This document shows, in pieces, positions 1 to 8,568 of a DNA stretch of 64,000 bases (positions are counted from its first letter, which is position 1; each line of letters opens with the position of its first letter). The position numbers and the translations under genes were made by a program. This DNA is from a bacterium (GTDB taxonomy: Bacteria; Cyanobacteriota; Vampirovibrionia; Obscuribacterales; Obscuribacteraceae): the NCBI GenBank assembly GCA_016124935.1, contig WGMS01000015.1, positions 31,366-95,365 of the forward strand, written 5' to 3'. Below the pieces are notes generated by a model. That model had not been told where the DNA came from. It worked only from the letters and a program-made list of their open reading frames with translations, and did not search any database.

Positions 1-558
1 ACTCTGTAGAAAGACCATGATCTCGCGGATAGCCTTCTGCTCTGCCCAGCCTTTGACCACCATGTCTTTTCGGGTTTTGCCTATGCCTGGCAATTCCGTC
101 ATACGTTCGGGGGTCTCTTCAATTACTTCGAAGACTTTCTCTCCGAAGGCTTTCACCAGCTTCTTGGCGAAATGCGGTCCTATTCCTTTGATCATTCCTG
201 ACCCTAGATATTTTTCGATGCCTTCTAAGGTACTGGGCGGCACCACGCTCAAGTGGCTGGATTTGAACTGCAGTCCGTAGTTCTTGTCGTTGAACCAGAC
301 CCCTTTGCAGTCTATGTATTCTCCCGGAGATATGGAAGCGGCTCGTCCGGTGACCGTGACCAGCTCCCTTTGACCGCGTACCTTGACTCGCAGCACACAA
401 AAACCGCTCTCTTCGCTGTGGAAAGTGACCCGCTCCACCGCTCCGCCCAGGGTCTCTTCGGCGAGTTCCTTGCTCTTCGCTGTAAGCGAATCTCTGGAAG
501 CTCTTCCGCTTCCGGTATTCTTGTCAGGGGGGGCTTCTCGCTCCTGTCTGGATGTCAT
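1..558 (-). CDS. recD2: RecD2-type ATP-dependent DNA helicase, N-terminal part (truncated by window edge)
   Basis: Not in the ORF track because it runs off the left edge. Minus-strand frame from ATG at 558 reads MTSRQEREAPPDKN...GGAVERVTFHSEESGFCVLRVKVRGQRELVTVTGRAASISPGEYIDCKGVWFNDKNYGLQFK...PSTLEGIEKYLGSGMIKGIGPHFAKKLVKAFGEKVFEVIEETPERMTELPGIGKTRKDMVVKGWAEQKAIREIMVFLQS, a typical RecD2 N-terminal OB/HhH region. Confidence 0.9.
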   Translation of the reverse strand, partial: MTSRQEREAPPDKNTGSGRASRDSLTAKSKELAEETLGGAVERVTFHSEESGFCVLRVKVRGQRELVTVTGRAASISPGEYIDCKGVWFNDKNYGLQFKSSHLSVVPPSTLEGIEKYLGSGMIKGIGPHFAKKLVKAFGEKVFEVIEETPERMTELPGIGKTRKDMVVKGWAEQKAIREIMVFLQS

Positions 559-651
559 GGCGGATATCGACCAGTGTTTCTGTGCATTTCAGGATTTTAC
601 CCTTTTCAGGCCCTGCCTGCATGAACCCTCTCTAGAGTGCATTTTGACAAT

Positions 652-1638
652 TTAGATAGGAATATTTCGCGGCTCTTTTATGAGAGGATAGTTGTCACGA
701 AAGTTCTTTATCTCTCGGAGTACTTCTTCGTAGCTCTCTGTTGTATCGAGTCTGTCCAGATAGAGCACCGTATCCGCCACCGCATTCAGATCGAAACTCC
801 AATAGATAGTCATGAGCGGATTGATATAGAGTTCGCTGCCGTGAGTTCTCTCATTGGAGTGATAGTCTCCAAAATGACCGTTGAGGGCATCGATGATGGA
901 AGTATTTACTATACTGGTTTTACGTGGCATTTTTTCGAAAACATACTCACAGGCATTGATATAGTCCAGAACTTCCGGCATTTTTTTGCTCAGGGCCAGG
1001 GCGCCGAGAAAGCCTTCGTTCTGTATGGTTTTGGCAATGAAGGCGAGCACATCGGAGTGATGAACTCCATGGAAGCTGTCCACGCCGAGACCCAGAGCTA
1101 GAAGAAGCTTTCGGCGCACCGGCAGATCTCTGGCGGCGCAGATGCTGCTCATATCTTCTGCCGGGGTGCCGAGACCGGCTTCGTCTCCTTGCAGTAAGCT
1201 GTCCGCTCCGCCATCCACCAGTACAAGCGTATCAATATTGTGTCTCTCAATAATGGCTTTATAGGCGGCACGAAGCTGAACAACACCAAAGTTGCCCGAG
1301 AAGGCATATACTGTCTTCTCGGTTCCTTGTCTATGCCGGAACCATTGACACAGAAACTTCTCTGGAAAGTAACCTGGATCATCGCCTTCGGTATCGGCGT
1401 CCACATCAAGAAGGTTGGGCGTCATCCCCCAGCGCGCCAGAGCTCTGGAGAATCTGCTGAAAGAATAATTCGCCAGAGTTACTTTCTTGCCTGCTTTCTC
1501 CAGGGCAAAGAAAAGCGGCAATCCGCAGAAGACGTCGAAACCGCCGCCGGCGCCGGCTATCAATACGTTCTCCGCTTCGTCCAGACCGTTCAAGTGGAGC
1601 AGTGTCTGCTCCAGGCAAGTTTTGTTCATGGCGACCAA
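652..1638 (-). CDS. DUF1152-like protein
   Basis: 328 aa; glycine-rich LIAGAGGGFDVFCGLPLFFALEKAGKKVTLANYSF start and LVDGGADSL segment. Confidence 0.75.
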   Translation of the reverse strand: MVAMNKTCLEQTLLHLNGLDEAENVLIAGAGGGFDVFCGLPLFFALEKAGKKVTLANYSFSRFSRALARWGMTPNLLDVDADTEGDDPGYFPEKFLCQWFRHRQGTEKTVYAFSGNFGVVQLRAAYKAIIERHNIDTLVLVDGGADSLLQGDEAGLGTPAEDMSSICAARDLPVRRKLLLALGLGVDSFHGVHHSDVLAFIAKTIQNEGFLGALALSKKMPEVLDYINACEYVFEKMPRKTSIVNTSIIDALNGHFGDYHSNERTHGSELYINPLMTIYWSFDLNAVADTVLYLDRLDTTESYEEVLREIKNFRDNYPLIKEPRNIPI

Positions 1639-1641
1639 TTG

Positions 1642-2532
1642 TTATCCCGGGGTTATCGACTGCAAAATGGTTTCGAGCGCCGCTTCTAGGGCTTGCATCG
1701 ACTGGTACCGCTCAGAAGGATCCTTCTCCAGGCATTTGAGCACCACCGCCTCCAGTCCTTCGTCGACTTTCAGGTCATCTGCCAGCGAAGATGGTTTCTC
1801 TACCGGAGTAGAGACCTGCTTCATCATGATAGCCATCGGATATGGTGCGGTGAAGGGCGGTCTGCCGGTGAGCATCTCGTACATTATACAGCCCAGGCTG
1901 TATATGTCCGAGCGACCATCGGTCTCTTTCCCCTTGCATTGCTCCGGACTCATGTATGCGGGACTGCCTACGGCGATTCCTTCCTGGGTCAGACGTCCAT
2001 TGTCTTCTCTGTCTGCTGTGAATCTTACCAGACCGAAGTCGACTATTCTGACACTCTCGGTTTGATATCCGGGAATATCCATCAGCAGAATGTTTCCGGG
2101 TTTCAAGTCTCTGTGGACGACACCGGACTGATGAGCATACTCCATTGCGTTGCATATCTGCAGCACTATCCTGCCGAGACGGCGCGTTTCAAGACGGTCA
2201 TCTCTGTCCAGGATCTTCTCCAGGCTGTCGCCCGAAACATATTCGGCCACATAAAAGGGCCTGCCATCGGGAAGGACACCGAATTCGTGCAGGGTGACGA
2301 GATTTTCGTGGGTCAGGTGACTTAACGCCAGAGCCTCTCGTTCAAAGCGCATTCTAGGTTCTTGTTCGGCCAGGTCTTGCGCTCTGAAGACTTTCATAGC
2401 GTGCAGTTCCCCGTCTTTAAGACCGCGGACCAGGTAGACTATACCGTTGCTGCCGGTACCCAGTATCTTCACCACTTCATAGCGCTTTGCCAGAATTTGT
2501 CCGGTAGAGGCGAATTCATTGTCTAGTTCCAT
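1642..2532 (-). CDS. Serine/threonine protein kinase
   Basis: 296 aa; LGTGSNGIVYLV G-loop, HAMKVF, VVHRDLKPGNILL, VDFGL, SPAYMSPEQCKGKETDGRSDIYSLG. Confidence 0.95.
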   Translation of the reverse strand: MELDNEFASTGQILAKRYEVVKILGTGSNGIVYLVRGLKDGELHAMKVFRAQDLAEQEPRMRFEREALALSHLTHENLVTLHEFGVLPDGRPFYVAEYVSGDSLEKILDRDDRLETRRLGRIVLQICNAMEYAHQSGVVHRDLKPGNILLMDIPGYQTESVRIVDFGLVRFTADREDNGRLTQEGIAVGSPAYMSPEQCKGKETDGRSDIYSLGCIMYEMLTGRPPFTAPYPMAIMMKQVSTPVEKPSSLADDLKVDEGLEAVVLKCLEKDPSERYQSMQALEAALETILQSITPG

Positions 2533-2568
2533 TCGATTGACCTCGGCTTAATGGTCACTGGTGCTTGC

Positions 2569-2597
2569 AGGTAATTAGTCCCTTCGGTAAATTACCT
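2569..2597. promoter_or_regulatory. 8-bp-arm inverted repeat upstream of the kinase gene
   Basis: AGGTAATT (2569-2576), 13-nt spacer, AATTACCT (2590-2597), 37 bp upstream of the minus-strand start at 2532. Confidence 0.4.
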
Positions 2598-2785
2598 CGC
2601 CGGACTCGGTTTGTATTTTCTCAATTGTAAACGAAACAAGAGAGAGCCCCCTGGTTGGAATAAGATCCATCATACTTTCTGCTTGTGCTTGCCTCTTGAT
2701 ATCGACGGAATTCATTTATTTTTCTCGTCGCACTGTATCAAGTGGCAGCCAGGCAAGCATCTATTTTAAGAAACTCGAATCTAGC

Positions 2786-2830
2786 GGTCATATAAGTCAT
2801 ATAGGTCACGGTGGTCAGATCGGTCATAAT
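2786..2830. repeat. Five contiguous 9-bp units, consensus RGTCA-N4
   Basis: GGTCATATA / AGTCATATA / GGTCACGGT / GGTCAGATC / GGTCATAAT in exact 9-bp register. Confidence 0.7.
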
Positions 2831-2855
2831 AGACGGCAGGCAGTAAACACTGAAT

Positions 2856-3971
2856 ATGGAGACAATTGTGATAAAGAGATTCCAGCCGCTATTTGAAGAA
2901 AATACTTGCTTTTCGTTCAGTACTGTATTTCGTTTTTTTTGCGTGGGTGCTTGCGTGATTTTTTCTTTCGGTAACGCACCGGCTATTGCTAAGTCTCAGG
3001 ATTCAGGAAAGTCATCTGTTTTTGTCAAGAGCTACAAGGGGACAATATCGAAGTACAAAGTCTCCATGACGCTCAATCTGGCTGGGGAAAAGGTCACCGG
3101 AACCTATTCCTATGACCATGTCGGCAAGCCCATCAAGCTCAGTGGTGAATGGATGCGGGCGGGGCTCTTTTCGCTGCCCGGGGACAATTGCACTATCAGC
3201 GAGTTCGATGCTGCCGGAAAGAGCACCGGTAAGTTCGAAGGGGCACTTACAGACTATGAGTTCTTCGGCGGTTGGAAGGCTGGTAAAAAGACTTTGCCTT
3301 TCTCTCTGGTGGCGACCGATTCGAGGGGGCCCGGCTCTGTCGGCCTGATTCGAAAGAGCCATGACAGATATAAAGCCGAGAATCATGAAGGAATTATCCA
3401 GTATCCAGTCTTAACTCTTGCGAACAAGGCGGTGGAGAAGAAGCTTGCCGACGCATTGACCTTTGAAAAGATTCACGACCCCGATCTCAAAGGCTGGCTA
3501 TCGAATGCCGACTATTATGTTATGTATAACCGGGACAATCTGCTCGATGTCATCTACTGGGTAGAGGGTTGCGGTGCTTACCCTGATGAGTATTTCAAGA
3601 CTATTCGATTGAGTTTGAAAACAGGGGCAAAGTTGCCCGCAGCCGGGATCTTCAAGAAAGAGAGCCTGGGAGAGCTGGTGAAGCTGGTTGACGCTGCTAT
3701 GCAGAACAAGATAAAACTCAAGCTCAAGGAAGACGTGCCGGCGGAAGACGCCGCTATGTTCAAAGAACAACTCAATAATGCCCACTTCACCATGAAGGAG
3801 ATTGATTCATTCTGTGTCGGCGGAGATGGAATCACTTTCTATTATGAGTTCGGGTTTCCTCATATATCGCGCTGTTACGAGCCGGAAGGTTTCTTCTTCT
3901 TTCCCTACGGTCAGCTGCAAAAATATCTGAGAGCGGATGGACCTCTGGGACATTACATCAAAGCCAGGTAG
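2856..3971 (+). CDS. Secreted protein of unknown function (weak DUF3298/RsiV-like resemblance at C-terminus)
   Basis: 371 aa; hydrophobic N-terminal segment FFCVGACVIFSFGNAPAIA; YYEFGFPHISRCYEPEGFFFFPYGQLQKYL near C-terminus. Confidence 0.6.
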   Translation: METIVIKRFQPLFEENTCFSFSTVFRFFCVGACVIFSFGNAPAIAKSQDSGKSSVFVKSYKGTISKYKVSMTLNLAGEKVTGTYSYDHVGKPIKLSGEWMRAGLFSLPGDNCTISEFDAAGKSTGKFEGALTDYEFFGGWKAGKKTLPFSLVATDSRGPGSVGLIRKSHDRYKAENHEGIIQYPVLTLANKAVEKKLADALTFEKIHDPDLKGWLSNADYYVMYNRDNLLDVIYWVEGCGAYPDEYFKTIRLSLKTGAKLPAAGIFKKESLGELVKLVDAAMQNKIKLKLKEDVPAEDAAMFKEQLNNAHFTMKEIDSFCVGGDGITFYYEFGFPHISRCYEPEGFFFFPYGQLQKYLRADGPLGHYIKAR

Positions 3972-4046
3972 GCGCAGCAAGCGGGAAGGCATTATATATG
4001 GTGCTTAGTTCTATTGTTTTTTCTAGCTGCAGATAGCAAATAATGA

Positions 4047-4076
4047 TTGACATGCACATACGAATGTATGTATAAT
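4047..4076 (+). promoter_or_regulatory. Consensus sigma70-type promoter with an operator-like palindrome in the spacer
   Basis: TTGACA (4047-4052), 18-nt spacer, TATAAT (4071-4076); spacer holds ACATAC-GAAT-GTATGT (4056-4071). Confidence 0.65.
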
Positions 4077-4338
4077 GTCTATATAGGTAAGTTGCTAGAT
4101 GTAGTCACCACCGATACTGCTGTCTGCTACGCAAGCATAACCTGTGCGCGAGTGCTGCCCGGGGCCCTCGCGTCGGGTTTTGTAGGTTCGTGCGTTGCTA
4201 GGCCGGCAGGTATTTCTGTTGGTTTTTCAGTTGTAGATTCGCTATTAGTTTCGGTCTCAGAATTATTAGTTCGATTGCCTTTCAGCGCCATTGGCAACTG
4301 GATCTGGATTGAGACATTTATTTTTTCGACTTGTATTC

Positions 4339-4402
4339 GAACCAATCGATGACCGGACTTTACTAAAAGCTATGAAGCAGTCATAATCTCGGTCGTTGGT
4401 TC
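4339..4402 (+). other. Predicted structured RNA leader element
   Basis: GAACCAA (4339-4345) + GACCG (4351-4355) pair with CGGTC (4390-4394) + TTGGTTC (4396-4402), upstream of the CDS at 4454. Confidence 0.4.
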
Positions 4403-4453
4403 TTTCGAAAGTTAGTTCGATTACTATCATTCGATTATTGTTCAGGATCCAGA

Positions 4454-5311
4454 ATGGAAGGGATACCTTCAATTTTCAGTCTCAGCGCAGTAGCAGCTTT
4501 GCTTGCTGCGGTCGGCTTCTTTGTGGTGCAGCGCGTTGTCAAGCCAGTGGATATGGAAACGCACCAGGGTTTCTTGGATGCCATGTTGAGCATTGTCGGA
4601 ACCCTGGTCTCTATTTTACTTGGATTGCTGGTTGCTGCCGCTTTAGAAGATTACGAAGCGCTTGAAATAAGCGTCGATAAAGAAGCCGCCGGGGTGGCTC
4701 ATGTTTTCAGAATTACAGCCGGACTTCCAGAAGGCACTCGCGATCGAATTCAAAATATTTGCGTGACCTATTGTGAACAGGTGATCGATGACGACTGGCC
4801 GATTATGGAGAAGGGAGAGATTCCCAGCAGGAGCTTTTTTACCCTAAACAAGCTGGTGAATGAAGCTGCGGTTTTCGAGCCGAAGAGCGAAGGGCAGAAT
4901 AACCTTCATGCCGAGTTGCTGTCTGCAGTATCGGATATAGTGGACTATCGCCGAGACAGAATGCTGGTGCTGCACAGCAATCGGCAACAGAACCTTATGC
5001 CAGTGCTTCTGATGTGTTCGATTATCGTTCTTGTATTTGCGTATCTCTACACTAGAAAAGGCACTATCTTTCATGGTGTTCTGATAAGTTTGGTTGCCAT
5101 CGCCCTTGGTGCTAATCTCAGTCTGGTCTATGTCCTTACCAACCCGTTCAAAGCTGACTGGAAGATTCAACCCCGCGGGTTCATTTGGAACAAGAGAGCC
5201 CTTGAACAGGTCCGCTCCAGGCCTGAGTTGATGAAGTTGTATCACTTGAAGCCGGATGGTCCCGGGTCGGCAAGCCGCACCTCCGAACCTGCTCACTCGG
5301 GCAAGAAGTAA
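4454..5311 (+). CDS. DUF4239-like membrane protein
   Basis: 285 aa; transmembrane segments at N-terminus, DAMLSIVGTLVSILLGLLVAAALEDYEAL, and at LMPVLLMCSIIVLVFAYLY / GVLISLVAIALGANLSLVYVLTNPF. Confidence 0.7.
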   Translation: MEGIPSIFSLSAVAALLAAVGFFVVQRVVKPVDMETHQGFLDAMLSIVGTLVSILLGLLVAAALEDYEALEISVDKEAAGVAHVFRITAGLPEGTRDRIQNICVTYCEQVIDDDWPIMEKGEIPSRSFFTLNKLVNEAAVFEPKSEGQNNLHAELLSAVSDIVDYRRDRMLVLHSNRQQNLMPVLLMCSIIVLVFAYLYTRKGTIFHGVLISLVAIALGANLSLVYVLTNPFKADWKIQPRGFIWNKRALEQVRSRPELMKLYHLKPDGPGSASRTSEPAHSGKK

Positions 5312-5349
5312 TAGCCCGTCCTTGAAGTCCTTTTCTTTCGTCCCAGGTA

Positions 5350-6042
5350 TCACATTTTCTGAGCGGTGGTTCCACCGAACATCAGCCAGGTGCTTCCGTC
5401 TTTGTTGCGGTGAAATGATGCGCTCCAGGGGCGCGTGGTCGAGCGCGGCTGTCTTCCATAGTTGTCCACTCTGCGGAAGGTGCCAGTGTAGTTGGTCACG
5501 GCACAATTCCAGGTCTTGTCCACCGAGGGCGCGCCCGGACCGAAGTCGATTACTTCCTGGGTGTTATTGTTATTGGCGGCGTTCACCGCTCGATAGCCGT
5601 TGCCTTGCTTTTGCACAATATATGTGTTTCCAGCCTGGCTCCAGGAACCTATGATCATATCCGGTGGTATCGGCTGAAGACCGGGGCTATTTGAATTGGC
5701 TGGAGCATTCGCGCCCGTGACAGGCTTGCCGGAGGCTTTTCCCTGAGTGGTGGTGGTTCCGCCGACTCCCGCATTGCTTGAAGTGGAAGTTGGACTTGTC
5801 ACAGAACCGGGTTCTCGCGGCTCGTTGCCGTAGTGAAGAAAACCTTGTTTAATCAGCTTCTGCACCTCCGGTGGCTGGTTGTAGCGCGGTGCCTTTTGAT
5901 TCAACAGCAGAACACCGGGGGGTTTTGTCAGAATCCCTTTAGGAGAGGAACTTTTCTTGTCTGTCTCATCTCCTGCTGCTGGAGCGAAAGTCAGAGCAAA
6001 ACCAGCTGCGATAGCCGCTATCAGTAAAATTATATTTCTCAA
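5350..6042 (-). CDS. Secreted protein of unknown function
   Basis: 230 aa; signal peptide MRNIILLIAAIAAGFALTFAPAAG, low-complexity middle, C-terminal globular part. Confidence 0.65.
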   Translation of the reverse strand: MRNIILLIAAIAAGFALTFAPAAGDETDKKSSSPKGILTKPPGVLLLNQKAPRYNQPPEVQKLIKQGFLHYGNEPREPGSVTSPTSTSSNAGVGGTTTTQGKASGKPVTGANAPANSNSPGLQPIPPDMIIGSWSQAGNTYIVQKQGNGYRAVNAANNNNTQEVIDFGPGAPSVDKTWNCAVTNYTGTFRRVDNYGRQPRSTTRPWSASFHRNKDGSTWLMFGGTTAQKM

Positions 6043-6245
6043 TTTACAACCCTCCCGCGCCTGAGGAGTCCGCTCTTATAGTGTCGCTCATTAAGCTAGC
6101 AGGGTCATGCATATTTCGGATGATTCTCTTCTTCTAGACAACTAGTGCCGTTCCAGCCGCAAGGTTATACGACTGGCCAATAGATTGATTCGAATCGGAG
6201 TGTAATAACCCGGGTGAATCCACATTCAGATCAAATTGAAGCATC

Positions 6246-7202
6246 TTACTTTTGAAGCAGCGTTCTTTTGGGTATTACTTTTTCCCAGTCAAGCACTTCG
6301 TCTCCTGCTATCGAGACCATTTTTCTGCCGGCTACGGTAATACTCACGTTTGATATCAAAGGCAAGCCTTCATCGCTAAATCCATACTCTTTGCCTTTGA
6401 AGATCTGGGTATAGTCGGCCTTCGGAGGCGGGGTTACCACAAATATAGTGGCATTAGGTTTATAGTAGTTGAGTCGGTTTTCACGCAGCACTGCTACGTA
6501 AGTGTTGTTATTCCTGTTCTTGATAAATTCTATGGTCGAGTTATTGTCTTCTGTGGTCAGGCGCCAGGTCCCAAGAATAATTTGATCGGTCAGGGCTTTT
6601 ATCTCTCGGCTGAGTCTTTCTTTCTCTTTCTTCAGATCACCGGTACTTTTCTCTAGCTTATTTGAATCGTCGATGATTTTACTCATTTTATCTCTAAGTT
6701 GAGTGTTGATTTCGCGCAATTCTCTGGGGGTCCTGATCTGAAATTTGCCGCCGGCAATGGTTATCGGCTTCCAGGCTGGATATTTGTTTTTGACGCCGAG
6801 CAAGGGGTCAAAGGCTGTCTGTATCCATATCTCATCTTTTGTAAAGGGCTTTCTCTGTAGAGCCAGATAAGCTGCCATCTCTGGTTTTTCTTGAATGGCG
6901 ATGGCTCCTTCTTTTCTCTGGCTGTAATTTCTGAGTGCGTTGTATGTAATGACGAAATCCCTCATGTCGAGTCTGTTTTTATTCAGGCGTTCTGTCTGCA
7001 AACGAAGCTCTTTGTCAATCGAGTTTATTCTTTGTTCTCTCAATTGGATTTCGGCCTGGTGGGTGGTGGTCCCCGGGGAGCCCGATGGAGATTGGGCGGA
7101 GACCGGGGTTGAAGCAATCGCTACCGTGACTGCTACTGAGAGTGCTATCGGTGCCAGTACTCGCTTTTGTCTCGACAATTGTAAATGGACCATCACTTTC
7201 AC
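6246..7202 (-). CDS. Secreted coiled-coil protein of unknown function
   Basis: 318 aa; signal peptide VLAPIALSVAVTVAIASTPVSAQ, heptad-rich centre. Confidence 0.6.
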   Translation of the reverse strand: MKVMVHLQLSRQKRVLAPIALSVAVTVAIASTPVSAQSPSGSPGTTTHQAEIQLREQRINSIDKELRLQTERLNKNRLDMRDFVITYNALRNYSQRKEGAIAIQEKPEMAAYLALQRKPFTKDEIWIQTAFDPLLGVKNKYPAWKPITIAGGKFQIRTPRELREINTQLRDKMSKIIDDSNKLEKSTGDLKKEKERLSREIKALTDQIILGTWRLTTEDNNSTIEFIKNRNNNTYVAVLRENRLNYYKPNATIFVVTPPPKADYTQIFKGKEYGFSDEGLPLISNVSITVAGRKMVSIAGDEVLDWEKVIPKRTLLQK

Positions 7203-7448
7203 GATGCCTCCTCTGTCGGTTGCAAGTTATCTGATATCAAATAGAAGCGTGCCTCATATTGTTTCTTGCGGCATGCTGCTTAAGAATGATCTTTTAGTTT
7301 GTAGAGATCCTTCCGTATATTCAGAAATGAGAGACCTTTTTAAAATTCTGTTCGGCAGACCCACCGATTACCGGGGCGCTATAATTGATATTGAGCTTTC
7401 CGAAACAGGGTTTCTTTTTGAAGAGATTCAGGTGGTTCGAGGAAATTC

Positions 7449-8009
7449 ATGAATATCGTGTTCAATTCATTACTTTTGATTGTAGGAGTATGCTTGATAG
7501 TTATGGTGTTTTTCAAGGATCGCACTCCGGCAACTCTTCTCGACCCCCAGGGTATGCATGTCGCCACCCTGGCAGCTGGTTGATTCTGGGGAGTTGAGGC
7601 GGAGCTTCAACGTATCGAAGGGGTTATAGACGCAGCTTCGGGCTATACCGGAGGCGACGTGCCAGAGCCCACCTACGAACTGGTCTGTACCGGCAGAACA
7701 GGACATGCCGAAGCAGTCAGGGTGGTCTTCGACCCGGATAAAGTCTCTTATGAAAAGCTTATCCGGGAGTATTTGCGGATGTTCAGACCGCGCCGGAGTT
7801 TCCCCGATGATAAAGGCCAGTATCGAGCCGCCATTTTTTATCACGACAAGAGCCAGAAAGAGACGGCGACGAGAGTTCTCGCCGAGGTGCTGGGAGAAGA
7901 TAGTCGGGAGGTAGAGACCCTTCTGGAGCCGGCAGAGAAGTTTTACCCAGCCGAGGAGTATCATCAGAATTATTACGACAAGATGAGCTTCGGGCTGCGC
8001 GGTCGCTAG
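7449..8009 (+). CDS. msrA: Peptide-methionine (S)-S-oxide reductase MsrA, membrane-anchored, predicted selenoprotein (Sec at TGA 7581-7583)
   Basis: ATG 7449, TGA 7581 and ORF 7659-8009 share one frame. Translation: [112 protein letters not shown]...GQYRAAIFYHDKSQKE. TGA replaces the catalytic Cys of GCFWG. Confidence 0.85.
7593..7611 (+). promoter_or_regulatory. Putative bacterial SECIS hairpin
   Basis: GTTGAGG (7593-7599), loop CGGAG (7600-7604), CTTCAAC (7605-7611): 7-bp stem with one G-U; loop starts 16 nt after the TGA and has G at position 2. Confidence 0.65.
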
Positions 8010-8014
8010 AAATT

Positions 8015-8545
8015 TTATTCTGACCAGGCTATTGAGGCGAAGGCGGCTTCGGCTGTCTCTTTGTGCTGGTCGAAGCAGTCGCCTGGAGCTGCATAATAAA
8101 GCTCGTATATGATGGCGCCGTCGCCCTTTGCATCGATGAAGATATTGACGCTTTTTAAATCTAGACCGGGCCAGCGACCTTCAATTGCAATCACTTTTCT
8201 GCCGTTCAGCGCCTTGAGGCAGGCATCCTCTACATTGAAATCATCCTTCAAGGCAAGCGGTCCGAGCACCTCCTGTAGTGCTTCTAGAATATCTTCTGTT
8301 ATAGAGCCAGGCTCGCCCGCCAGGCTGTTAGCGAAACTTTCTGCTGTGGGTGCCGTCACTGGCAGTCCTCGATAGAACAGGCACAGCTGAATGCGATCAT
8401 CTTCGGGGTGATGGAACTTTCTAAGAGTTCTTGGTGAATGGATGTCTTTATTGTGATGCGGCTGCTCGACCCACTTAGAGGGCAGCTCTATACTGGATAT
8501 TGGTCCGAAGTCGATTTTATTGGTATAAGTTTCGTCGACTGGCAT
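8015..8545 (-). CDS. Hypothetical 176-aa protein, candidate immunity/accessory protein of the giant toxin-like gene
   Basis: Same strand, 23 bp downstream of the giant ORF stop; small soluble protein, no signal peptide. Confidence 0.55.
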   Translation of the reverse strand: MPVDETYTNKIDFGPISSIELPSKWVEQPHHNKDIHSPRTLRKFHHPEDDRIQLCLFYRGLPVTAPTAESFANSLAGEPGSITEDILEALQEVLGPLALKDDFNVEDACLKALNGRKVIAIEGRWPGLDLKSVNIFIDAKGDGAIIYELYYAAPGDCFDQHKETAEAAFASIAWSE

Positions 8546-8568
8546 TCTTACCTCTTTCGTCTTTCTGT

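Noticed and set aside
119-624. Plus and minus ORFs 119-400, 253-624 and 383-655
   Set aside because: They overlap the recD2 N-terminus in other frames and lack motifs
2786-2830. CRISPR-like array
   Set aside because: 9-bp units without spacers, no cas genes; no CRISPR array seen elsewhere in the window
2696-2896. 66-aa ORF spanning the GHI/SHI/GHG repeats as a real His-rich peptide
   Set aside because: It overlaps the start of the better-supported 371-aa secreted protein; the repeat is better explained at DNA level
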